From positions 496,001 through 560,000 of the forward strand of contig NZ_WRXN01000001.1 of the NCBI RefSeq assembly GCF_009758205.1: a stretch of 64,000 bases of DNA, in the 5' to 3' direction. The notes beneath the pieces are model-generated. The model made no database searches and was not told the origin of the DNA. It saw nothing but the letters and a program-made list of their open reading frames with translations. Of the stretch, positions 50,665 through 57,706 are shown one piece after another. A program made the position numbers and the translations under genes. Position 1 is the first letter of the stretch, and the number at the start of each line of letters is the position of its first letter. This stretch comes from Chitinophaga tropicalis. GTDB lineage: Bacteria; Bacteroidota; Bacteroidia; Chitinophagales; Chitinophagaceae.

Positions 50665-51339
50665 ATGAATTTTCGCATCTTCCTTACTACCTTCTTCCTG
50701 GCATGCAGCCTTAATGTTTTTTCCCAGAAAGGCCTTTATACCCCCGCACAGGAATGGCCCGTTAAGATCAACGACGGCTGGTTCACCGCAAAGACCATTT
50801 CCTACGGCGCATATACCACCAGCTCCCGGAAAAACGGGATAGCGGATGCTACATCCCTCAGCTTTATCAAAGACCCGCAAAATGCTTATAACATACATAT
50901 AACGGGGCAGGAAGAAGATATACTGGTACAAACAGTAACAACATCCCATATCGCCTTTTCAGGCCATTCCCTGCCTTCTTTTCTCGATAATATGCCGGCA
51001 ACAGCGTCATTCTGGTATGTGCTTATCAACGGTACCCGCCAGGCCCCTCTGAAACGCTGGGAAATGGTATTGAAAAATGTTACCTACCTGGAACTGAATG
51101 ATAACAAACAGGCAGGCATACTCCGTTCTCCTGACGAAGAACTGCGTATAACGGCGCATAACCGTTTCGGAACAAGAAATTCCTATGAGAATATCTGTTA
51201 TGAATTTCATTATCGCCGCCAGGTAGCGGCCGCAGTGATAGGAGGGGAGCATCCACGCGTATGGCTAAGCACAGAGCTGAAAGATACCAGCGTTGTGCCT
51301 ATACTGGCAGCAGCCATCGGCGCTATCCTGTCAAGGTAA
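50665..51339 (+). CDS. Secreted hypothetical protein
   Basis: A 224-residue protein with a clear signal peptide ('MNFRIFLTTFFLACSLNVFS', then QKG). ATG 50665 is preferred over a frame opening at 50584 that would overlap the LpxD-like gene and bury the signal. The mature part has conserved-looking segments ('WPVKINDGWFTAKTISYGAYTTSSRKNG', 'TSFWYVLINGTR'-like 'ASFWYVLINGTRQAPLKRW') and predicted beta strands; a hydrophobic Ala/Ile-rich C-terminus ('VVPILAAAIGAILS') could anchor it. I recognise no family. It lies 56 bp after the LpxD-like gene, possibly in one transcript. Confidence 0.7.
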   Translation: MNFRIFLTTFFLACSLNVFSQKGLYTPAQEWPVKINDGWFTAKTISYGAYTTSSRKNGIADATSLSFIKDPQNAYNIHITGQEEDILVQTVTTSHIAFSGHSLPSFLDNMPATASFWYVLINGTRQAPLKRWEMVLKNVTYLELNDNKQAGILRSPDEELRITAHNRFGTRNSYENICYEFHYRRQVAAAVIGGEHPRVWLSTELKDTSVVPILAAAIGAILSR

Positions 51340-51376
51340 AACAATTTCTGTTTCTTATCTGTCCACCGGATTGCCC

Positions 51377-51529
51377 CTCTCAAAAATCGCTTTTCACTCT
51401 TTACCTTAAACCGGCTGCAGACCAACTATTCTCTCTAAAATCGCTTTCACCATTCACCTCAAGCCGGCCGCAGGCCAGCTCCCCCTCAAAAAAAATGCTT
51501 TCACCAAAGGTGAAAGCATTTTTTTTGAG
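51377..51529. repeat. Degenerate 53-55-bp tandem repeat ending in a terminator hairpin
   Basis: Three imperfect units: each starts CTC(A/T)AAAA then (A)T(C/G)GCTTT-CACY, and two contain the GGCYGCAGRCCA core (51413 and 51466). The third unit continues into a 21-bp-arm hairpin (51485-51505 with 51509-51529, loop AAA), a strong bidirectional terminator between the secreted hypothetical protein and the epimerase gene. The core and the hairpin also occur at 33247-33308. Confidence 0.7.
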
Positions 51530-51546
51530 CAATTTCCTCAACAATC

Positions 51547-52533
51547 TTACCCTTCCTTCTGCTTATATTCCTTATACTTCCCACACATCTCCCTGATCGT
51601 TTCTTTCAAAGGAGTAAACTCAAAACCCGGCAGTGCTTTTAATAATTTATTACTGTTATAATACACTTTCAACTGCGCAGTATGCGCCGTCTCTTTCGTT
51701 ACTAAAGCTTTCTTCCCTGTTATCTTACTCCTCACCGCCTCTACTCTCCAGAGAACAGCAGCCATCCACGGCTTAACCGCAATATGCGGAGACCTCTTAT
51801 CCAGCTGCACAGCCATTTCTGTAAACAGATCATGATACTTCCAGTTATCTGCAGAAACAATAAAACGCTGCGCCTGTATATCGCTTTCCATCAGCCGGAT
51901 CATTACCTCCGCCACATCATTCACATCCGTAAATCCGTTGATGCCTTGCGTATAGTAAGGAAACTCCTTCCACGCATTTTTCACCAGCATACCGGAACCA
52001 TCATTCCAGTAACCACTACCCAGGATAATAGAAGGATTTACGATCGCCGCAGGCAAGCCTTCCGCAATCCCCCGCCACACTTCCATTTCCGCCTGGTATT
52101 TGCTGACTGCATACTTCGAATTATTCCTGCTTTCCTGCCATTCACAGCTTTCATCTATCACACCATCAGCCTTGGCTCTTCCTATCGCAGCAACAGAACT
52201 TACGTGCACCAGCTTTTTCACGCCTGCATCCAGCGCCATATTCACTACATTGGCAGTCCCTTCCACATTCACCTTCATCATCTGCGCCTGGGTGCTGGGA
52301 TGAAAGGAAACAACAGCCGCGCAATGATATACCTTATCTACTCCTTCCATTACATCCTCCAGCACACACACATCCAGCACATCTCCATTCACCCACTCTA
52401 TCCTGTCTTTTATATCATTCAGCTGCCCTGGTATCTGTTTCCTGTATAACGCCCGCACAGGCTCTCCTGCACTCACCAGCTTTCGTAATAAATGACTGCC
52501 TAAAAATCCTGTTCCACCCGTAACTAATATCAT
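51547..52533 (-). CDS. NAD-dependent epimerase/dehydratase family protein (extended SDR)
   Basis: A 328-residue extended SDR: N-terminal nucleotide motif 'MILVTGGTGFLGSHLLRKLV' (TGGxGFLG), 'DKVYHCAAVVSFHPST', catalytic Tyr-Lys in 'NSKYAVSKYQAEMEVWR' (YxxxK) and 'AAIVNPSIILGSGYWNDGSG'. It is close to the hopanoid-HpnA/steroid-dehydrogenase and dihydroflavonol-reductase-like group, whose substrates vary. It starts 19 bp after the 3-hydroxyacyl-CoA dehydrogenase stop on the same strand, so the two likely form an operon and may act in the same fatty-acid or polyhydroxyalkanoate-related pathway, which is inference. Confidence 0.86.
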   Translation of the reverse strand: MILVTGGTGFLGSHLLRKLVSAGEPVRALYRKQIPGQLNDIKDRIEWVNGDVLDVCVLEDVMEGVDKVYHCAAVVSFHPSTQAQMMKVNVEGTANVVNMALDAGVKKLVHVSSVAAIGRAKADGVIDESCEWQESRNNSKYAVSKYQAEMEVWRGIAEGLPAAIVNPSIILGSGYWNDGSGMLVKNAWKEFPYYTQGINGFTDVNDVAEVMIRLMESDIQAQRFIVSADNWKYHDLFTEMAVQLDKRSPHIAVKPWMAAVLWRVEAVRSKITGKKALVTKETAHTAQLKVYYNSNKLLKALPGFEFTPLKETIREMCGKYKEYKQKEG

Positions 52534-52552
52534 GAAATAAGTCCCGTTTGCA

Positions 52553-53413
52553 TCAAAGATAATTATAAAATCCCTTCCCGCTTTTCTTCCCCAGCTGGCC
52601 CTGCTCTACCTTTTCTATCTGCAGCCTGTTAGGCGCAAACCGCGGCGCACCACCATAGGCATCATAAAGAGAACGGGTAACAGCCAGGTTCACATCATTG
52701 CCTATCAGGTCCATCAGCGCAAATGGCCCCATGCGGAACCCCGCGCTTTCCAGCAGCCGGTCTATTGTTCTGTAATCTGCCACCCCGTCTTCAGCTATTT
52801 CCATTGCTTCCAGGTAGTAATGCCTTGCTACTCTGTTCACAATGAAACCAGGCGTATCCTTTGCCATTACAGCCGTTTTCCCCATCCTCACTGCCAGCTG
52901 GTATAACTGCTGCGCCACTACAGGCAATGTCTGCTCTCCGCTTACAATCTCTACCAGCTTCATAACAGGGGCAGGGTTGAAGAAATGCATGCCAGCCACC
53001 CGCTCAGGATGCGTGGTCGCTGCTGCAATGGCCGTCACTGACAGGGAAGATGTATTGGATGCCAGTATTGTTTCTTCACTGTTAATAGTTGCCAGCTGGT
53101 TAAACAACGCCGTTTTAACAGCTAACTTTTCCACTATTGCCTCTATCACCACATCTGCCTTACAGCTGTTCACATCTTCTGTAAACTGTATCCGTTGAAA
53201 AACGGCGTCTTTTTCTGCAGCTGCCAGTTTCCCTTTAGCCACAGCTGTATCCAGCTGCTGCATGATCTGCTGTCTGGCCTTGTCCAGTATGGCCGGTTGT
53301 ACGTCAAACAGGATGGTCCGAAACCCGCTCATAGCGGCAACCTGCGCAATGCCTGCTCCCATGGTGCCGGCCCCGCAAACAGCTATTACCTTAATGTGGT
53401 CTGTTGTGATCAT
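52553..53413 (-). CDS. 3-hydroxyacyl-CoA (3-hydroxybutyryl-CoA) dehydrogenase
   Basis: A 286-residue enzyme of the HAD (hydroxyacyl-CoA dehydrogenase) family: Rossmann motif 'IKVIAVCGAGTMGAGIAQVAAMSG', 'ILASNTSSLSVTAIAAATTHPERVAGMHFFNPAPVMKLVEIV' containing the catalytic His region, and the C-terminal dimer domain 'TPGFIVNRVARHYYLEAMEI...GFRMGPFALMDLIGNDVNLAVTRSLY'. Size and motifs match short 3-hydroxybutyryl-CoA dehydrogenase/PaaH. It oxidises 3-hydroxyacyl-CoA in beta-oxidation or related pathways. It lies downstream of pheS but after a terminator, and upstream of the epimerase gene. Confidence 0.92.
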   Translation of the reverse strand: MITTDHIKVIAVCGAGTMGAGIAQVAAMSGFRTILFDVQPAILDKARQQIMQQLDTAVAKGKLAAAEKDAVFQRIQFTEDVNSCKADVVIEAIVEKLAVKTALFNQLATINSEETILASNTSSLSVTAIAAATTHPERVAGMHFFNPAPVMKLVEIVSGEQTLPVVAQQLYQLAVRMGKTAVMAKDTPGFIVNRVARHYYLEAMEIAEDGVADYRTIDRLLESAGFRMGPFALMDLIGNDVNLAVTRSLYDAYGGAPRFAPNRLQIEKVEQGQLGKKSGKGFYNYL

Positions 53414-53433
53414 TGAAAGATTGGTTGGGGTAT

Positions 53434-53479
53434 AAAAAAAGGAGAAAACGGCCGGTATTACTCTGCACGCTTTCTCCTT
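53434..53479 (-). terminator. pheS terminator
   Basis: On the minus strand AAGGAGAAA (complement of 53471-53479) pairs with TTTCTCCTT across a long GC-rich loop, followed by a seven-T run. It separates pheS from the 3-hydroxyacyl-CoA dehydrogenase gene. Confidence 0.65.
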
Positions 53480-53501
53480 GCAATCAGTTCATGGTATATG
53501 C

Positions 53502-54530
53502 TCAGATGGCTCCTTCAAATTGCTCCAGGAACCTGGTATCATTCTCTGAGAACAGACGCAGGTCCTTGATCTGGTACTTCAGCATGGTAATACGTTCTAT
53601 ACCCATACCAAAGGCAAAACCAGTGTATTTCTCCGGGTCTATGCCACAGTTCTCCAGCACTTTCGGATGCACCATACCACAACCCAGTATCTCTACCCAG
53701 CCGGTATGTTTACACACAGAACATCCTTTACCACCGCAGATATGACAGGAAATATCCATTTCCGCACTTGGCTCCGTGAAAGGGAAGTAGGAAGGGCGGA
53801 AGCGGATACGGATATCCTCTCCAAACAACTCTTTTACAAAATGGTAAAGCGTTTGTTTCAGATCGGCAAAGGAAACATTCTCGTCAATATACAACCCTTC
53901 TACCTGGTGGAAGAAGCAGTGTGCACGGGCGGAAATGGTTTCATTGCGGTATACACGTCCCGGGCAGATGATACGGATAGGCAGTTTGCCAGACTCCATA
54001 GCCCTCACCTGAACGGAAGAGGTATGGGTACGCAGCAGCCAGTCGGGGTTCTTGCTGATATAAAAAGTATCCTGCATATCCCTGGCCGGATGGTTCTCCG
54101 GAAGGTTCAGAGCGGTGAAGTTATGCCAGTCGTCCTCTATTTCCGGGCCTTCTGCAATAGCAAAACCCAGGCGCTCAAATATGCTGATAATATTATTTCT
54201 TACAATGCTGATAGGATGGCGGGTACCCAGGCGGTGTGGCTCCGCAGGCAGGGTAAGGTCTACGTCTGAAGTCACAGCGCCGTCGCCGTCTTTCAGGTGT
54301 TCAAACTGCGCATATCTTTCCTCTGCCAGTTGCTTAAATCCATTCAGCACCTGCCCGAATTCTTTCTTACGCTCGTTCGGCACCTGTTTCATTTCGCCAA
54401 ACATAGCCTTTACAATTCCTTTTGTACCCAGGAATTTAATGCGGTATTGTTCTAAGTCCGCCGCTGTGGCCGGTTCAAAAGCCAGTATTTCTTGTTTGTA
54501 GGCAGCAATCTGCTGTTCTATCTGCTCCAT
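53502..54530 (-). CDS. pheS: Phenylalanine--tRNA ligase alpha subunit
   Basis: Charges tRNA-Phe together with PheT, in the cytoplasm. The 342-residue protein has the coiled-coil N-terminus and class II core motifs: 'GTRHPISIVRNNIISIFERLGF', 'PARDMQDTFYIS', 'LLRTHTSSVQVRAM', 'GRVYRNETISARAHCFFHQVEGLYID' (motif 2), 'RPSYFPFTEPSAEMDISC' and 'GFAFGMGIERITMLKYQIKDLRLF' (motif 3). A Cys cluster ('CHICGGKGCSVCKHTGW') resembles a zinc-binding insertion. ATG 54530 is used; the longer frame begins at a TTG. It lies 16 bp after the response regulator gene on the same strand, an unexpected operon partner. pheT is not nearby. Confidence 0.94.
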   Translation of the reverse strand: MEQIEQQIAAYKQEILAFEPATAADLEQYRIKFLGTKGIVKAMFGEMKQVPNERKKEFGQVLNGFKQLAEERYAQFEHLKDGDGAVTSDVDLTLPAEPHRLGTRHPISIVRNNIISIFERLGFAIAEGPEIEDDWHNFTALNLPENHPARDMQDTFYISKNPDWLLRTHTSSVQVRAMESGKLPIRIICPGRVYRNETISARAHCFFHQVEGLYIDENVSFADLKQTLYHFVKELFGEDIRIRFRPSYFPFTEPSAEMDISCHICGGKGCSVCKHTGWVEILGCGMVHPKVLENCGIDPEKYTGFAFGMGIERITMLKYQIKDLRLFSENDTRFLEQFEGAI

Positions 54531-54546
54531 AGGGGGCAAAGATAAT

Positions 54547-55233
54547 TTAAAAGATCAGTTTATAACCCACCCCTCTTATATTCACGATCTGTACCCGTGG
54601 GTCGTCTTTCAGGTAACGTCGCAATTTAGTGATAAATACGTCCATACTGCGGGCATTAAAGAAACTATCATCGCCCCAGAGGTCCAGCAGCACTGTCCTG
54701 CGCTCCATTACCTGGTTCAGGTTCTCCGAAAGCCTCTTCAGTATCTCAGCCTCCCGGTGAGAAAGAAATGCGGTATTACTGTTCCTGGTAAGCGTCTGTT
54801 TGGTATAATTGAACACATATTGCCCTATCTGCACCTCATCTGCCACCGGCCCCGGCGTTCCCTGCTGCTCACTGAACCTTTGCAGCAGGGCCTTGATGCG
54901 CACAATCAGCTCGTCCATGCTGAAAGGCTTTTTCAGATAATCATTCCCTCCCAGCTCAAATCCCTTTACTACATCCGTGGTCTGTGACTTGGCCGTCAGG
55001 AAAATGATAGGGGTGGTCTTATCCTGCCTGCGTATCTCTGAGGTAACAGTAAATCCGTCCATATTAGGCATCATAATATCCAGCACCACTACATCCGGGT
55101 TATGCTCCCGGTAAAGTTGAAGCCCCTCCTTTCCATCTGCAGCATATAACATCTCAAACCCCCTCATCTCCAGGCTGTCTTTCACGATCTGCCCCAGCTG
55201 CCATTCGTCTTCTATCAATAGTACTTTAGCCAT
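54547..55233 (-). CDS. OmpR-family response regulator
   Basis: A 228-residue regulator: receiver with 'VLLIEDEWQLGQIV', phospho-acceptor Asp in 'DVVVLDIMMPNMDGFTV', and 'NDYLKKPFSMDELIVRI'; then the winged helix 'FLSHREAEILKRLSENLNQVMERRTVLLDLWGDDSFFNARSMDVFITKLRRYLKDDPRVQIVNIRGVGYKLIF'. ATG 55233 gives 'MAKVLLIEDE', one base after the kinase stop codon, so translation is coupled with the kinase. Divergent from the GLPGLI gene, with pheS downstream. Confidence 0.95.
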   Translation of the reverse strand: MAKVLLIEDEWQLGQIVKDSLEMRGFEMLYAADGKEGLQLYREHNPDVVVLDIMMPNMDGFTVTSEIRRQDKTTPIIFLTAKSQTTDVVKGFELGGNDYLKKPFSMDELIVRIKALLQRFSEQQGTPGPVADEVQIGQYVFNYTKQTLTRNSNTAFLSHREAEILKRLSENLNQVMERRTVLLDLWGDDSFFNARSMDVFITKLRRYLKDDPRVQIVNIRGVGYKLIF

Positions 55234-55234
55234 A

Positions 55235-56674
55235 TTATACCGGTATTTGAATGATAAATTCACTGCCTTTTTCTGGTTCGCTGTTAACTGAAATATTCCC
55301 TCCGTGCAGCATCACTATCTTCTTCACATAACTCAATCCCAGGCCAAACCCCTTTACATTATGAAGATTGCCGGTAGGCACCCTGAAAAATGTATCAAAG
55401 ATATTCTCCTGGTACATCCGCGGAATGCCAATGCCATGATCTTTTACTTTCACCACCAGCTTCCCGTTCTCAATAGCGCTTACAATATGTACAGTAGGAT
55501 GGTCCCCTGAATATTTAATGGCATTATCCACCAGGTTACTGATAGCGTTGGATAAATGTGTGCGGTCTACATACACCATCCTGTCGCCCAGCAGGTTATC
55601 ATACCTGAACTGTACCGTCCTGTTGGTTTTCAGCTGATGGTTGGTAATAATGCTGTCTATCACTTCCGGCAGATCTGTCTCCTCCCTGAACAGCTCTATT
55701 TCTTCCTTCTCCTCTGCTGCAATGTGCAGTACTTTTTCCACCAGGTCAGACAACCGCTGTAGTTCCTGCTTGGAAATATCCAGGTAGGTCTGCGTCTTCC
55801 GCTGATCATTCAGGGCATTGAAGTTCTGCATGGCTTCCACAGCAGCATAAACCGTTGCTATGGGGGTTTTCAGCTCATGCGTCATGTTATTGATGAAATC
55901 ATTCTTTACCTCTGAAAGTTTCTTCTGTTTCAGGATAGTACGCAACATATAAATGAAGCAGATGGTGGTAAGCACCAGCAACACGAAAGACCCTATCAGC
56001 GTCCACATCATTTTAGCCAGGATATATTGCAGCGGAGATTCAAACACTGCCTGCACAAACAGATTGCTGGCAGGATTAAAAGGTATCTTCGAAGTCTTCA
56101 GCGGACTTTTCCTTCGCAAACTGTCCCGGAAGCTATCTCGCGAATACCCGTTAAAATTGATATGGAAAGTATCCAGCCGGTAGTCCATCATGATCCGCCG
56201 GTTATGCAGCTCTACACTGAACACCGAATCCAGCTTCACCAGCTTCATACTATCTCCCAGCACATTGTTCAGCAACAGCAGGTCCGATATCTGCCTTGCC
56301 AGCGTATCTGCATAATAACGGCCGGCAGAATCAGGACCGCCCCTGAAATACATTTTACGTATGCCCATATCAGTTACATCATCCGTTTTTATGCCAATAA
56401 CAGCCTGCCCCCTCATCATTATCTCCGGCGGCGGCGGCGGCATATCACGCTTTCTGTCAGGATCATGGTCGCCCCGGCCATATGTCCTGAAGTACCGGCG
56501 CACATCTGCAAACTGCTTATTGAAAACCGCTGTACGTAAAGATTCATTGATGTCCTTTCCAAACTGCTCAAGCTGTATATGATAGGAGTTATATAACCAG
56601 TATCCCTGGAACAGGTATATTCCCAGGATACATATACACATTAATATCAGAATATTGCGGATCCGCTGACGCAT
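55235..56674 (-). CDS. Sensor histidine kinase with large periplasmic domain
   Basis: A 479-residue kinase with a helix at about 7-28, a periplasmic sensor of roughly 190 residues (containing 'DMPPPPPEIMMRGQAV' and 'RGGPDSAGRYYADTLA'), and a second helix ('LIGSFVLLVLTTICFIYML'). The kinase core is intact: H-box 'NMTHELKTPIATVYAAVEAM', N-box 'SNLVDNAIKYSGDHP', 'VKDHGIGIP' and 'GFGLGLSYVKKIVMLHGGNI'. Its stop is one base from the response regulator ATG. The gene is divergent from GLPGLI and outer-membrane barrel genes across 176 bp, which makes those the likely targets. Confidence 0.94.
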   Translation of the reverse strand: MRQRIRNILILMCICILGIYLFQGYWLYNSYHIQLEQFGKDINESLRTAVFNKQFADVRRYFRTYGRGDHDPDRKRDMPPPPPEIMMRGQAVIGIKTDDVTDMGIRKMYFRGGPDSAGRYYADTLARQISDLLLLNNVLGDSMKLVKLDSVFSVELHNRRIMMDYRLDTFHINFNGYSRDSFRDSLRRKSPLKTSKIPFNPASNLFVQAVFESPLQYILAKMMWTLIGSFVLLVLTTICFIYMLRTILKQKKLSEVKNDFINNMTHELKTPIATVYAAVEAMQNFNALNDQRKTQTYLDISKQELQRLSDLVEKVLHIAAEEKEEIELFREETDLPEVIDSIITNHQLKTNRTVQFRYDNLLGDRMVYVDRTHLSNAISNLVDNAIKYSGDHPTVHIVSAIENGKLVVKVKDHGIGIPRMYQENIFDTFFRVPTGNLHNVKGFGLGLSYVKKIVMLHGGNISVNSEPEKGSEFIIQIPV

Positions 56675-56724
56675 TATGGTAAACTTTTATGCTGTTTAAG
56701 CCTTCTCCCCATGCGGGTGTAATG

Positions 56725-56732
56725 CAAATCTA
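56725..56732 (-). promoter_or_regulatory. Predicted -7 element of the kinase-regulator genes
   Basis: Minus-strand TAGATTTG (complement of 56725-56732) lies 50 bp before the kinase ATG. No clear -33 TTG. The same 176-bp gap must also hold the GLPGLI promoter. Confidence 0.4.
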
Positions 56733-56850
56733 TCGGATTCCATGCTTACCCTCCCTACATCCTTAACAATAATTAACAGTAAATAATGGTATTTAACCAA
56801 CTAATGAAAACCGAATAATGACTTTTGTAGCAGAAAAAAATCCTGAAATC

Positions 56851-57663
56851 ATGAAGAATTTATCAAAAACACTGCTCAGCGCTGCATTGATCGCCTTTAC
56901 CGGCACAACAGCATTTGCACAGGACAAGAATACCGGGGTAATAGATTATGAGGTAAACGCTAAAATGCCTTCCCGTGGTGGCGGCGGCGGCGATGAAGAA
57001 GCAGAAGACAGGGTCATCACACTAAACCAGCACTTCTACTTTTCTTCCGGGAAAGGTAAACTGGAAACAGACCGTCCTGACTTTGCCGGTGGTGGTGGTC
57101 GTGGGGGCAATCGCCCTCAGGGTGCTCCTGATGGCCCTCCTCCGGGTGGTGGCGATGGCCAGGGTCCCCGTCAGGGTGGCGGTTTCCGGGGCCGTGGACC
57201 ACGCATGTTTGGCATGTTCGGCAATGCTTACGTAGACCTGGCTAATAAGAAGTATATACAGATCTTCACCAAACCGAGCGACAGTACAAAGACTTACTTC
57301 GCCGAAGAAGACTTCACCGCTCCCAAAGACGTTAAGCTGACAGACAAAACCAAAAAGATTGCCGGCTACAACTGCAAAAAGGCAACTTTGACCCTGCGGG
57401 ACGAAACATACACCGTATGGTACACCCAGGAACTTCCTTTCAGCTACAGCCCCGTTAACGGATTACTGCCCGAAGGCTCCGGCGTGGTGCTGGCAGCAGA
57501 AAGCAGCAACCGCTCCTTTACAGCTAAAAAAGTAGACCTGAAACCGGTAGACGCTGCTAAGATCTCCCTGCCCGCCAACGCAGAAAAAGTGAGTGAAGAA
57601 CAGCTGCGCGATATTCGCCGTGAAGAGATGCAGAAATTCCGTGGACGGCAAAACGGCAATTAA
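56851..57663 (+). CDS. GLPGLI family secreted protein with Gly/Pro-rich insert
   Basis: A 270-residue exported protein: signal peptide ('TLLSAALIAFTGTTAFA', then QDKNT), 'GVIDYEVNAKM' at the N-terminus, and the GLPGLI-family layout with 'KKIAGYNCKKATLTLRDETYTVWYTQELPFSYSPVNGLLPEGSGVVLAAES'. The 'NGLLPEGSG' segment is a variant of the name motif. A low-complexity insert rich in Gly, Pro and Arg (about residues 80-125) is unusual for the family. ATG 56851 is used because it starts the signal peptide. Divergent from a two-component system and followed 43 bp later by an outer-membrane barrel gene, a recurring pairing in Bacteroidota. Function unknown. Confidence 0.85.
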   Translation: MKNLSKTLLSAALIAFTGTTAFAQDKNTGVIDYEVNAKMPSRGGGGGDEEAEDRVITLNQHFYFSSGKGKLETDRPDFAGGGGRGGNRPQGAPDGPPPGGGDGQGPRQGGGFRGRGPRMFGMFGNAYVDLANKKYIQIFTKPSDSTKTYFAEEDFTAPKDVKLTDKTKKIAGYNCKKATLTLRDETYTVWYTQELPFSYSPVNGLLPEGSGVVLAAESSNRSFTAKKVDLKPVDAAKISLPANAEKVSEEQLRDIRREEMQKFRGRQNGN

Positions 57664-57706
57664 TTAACCGCTTAACTTGCATCTACTTTTGATTAATACC
57701 CTCTTC

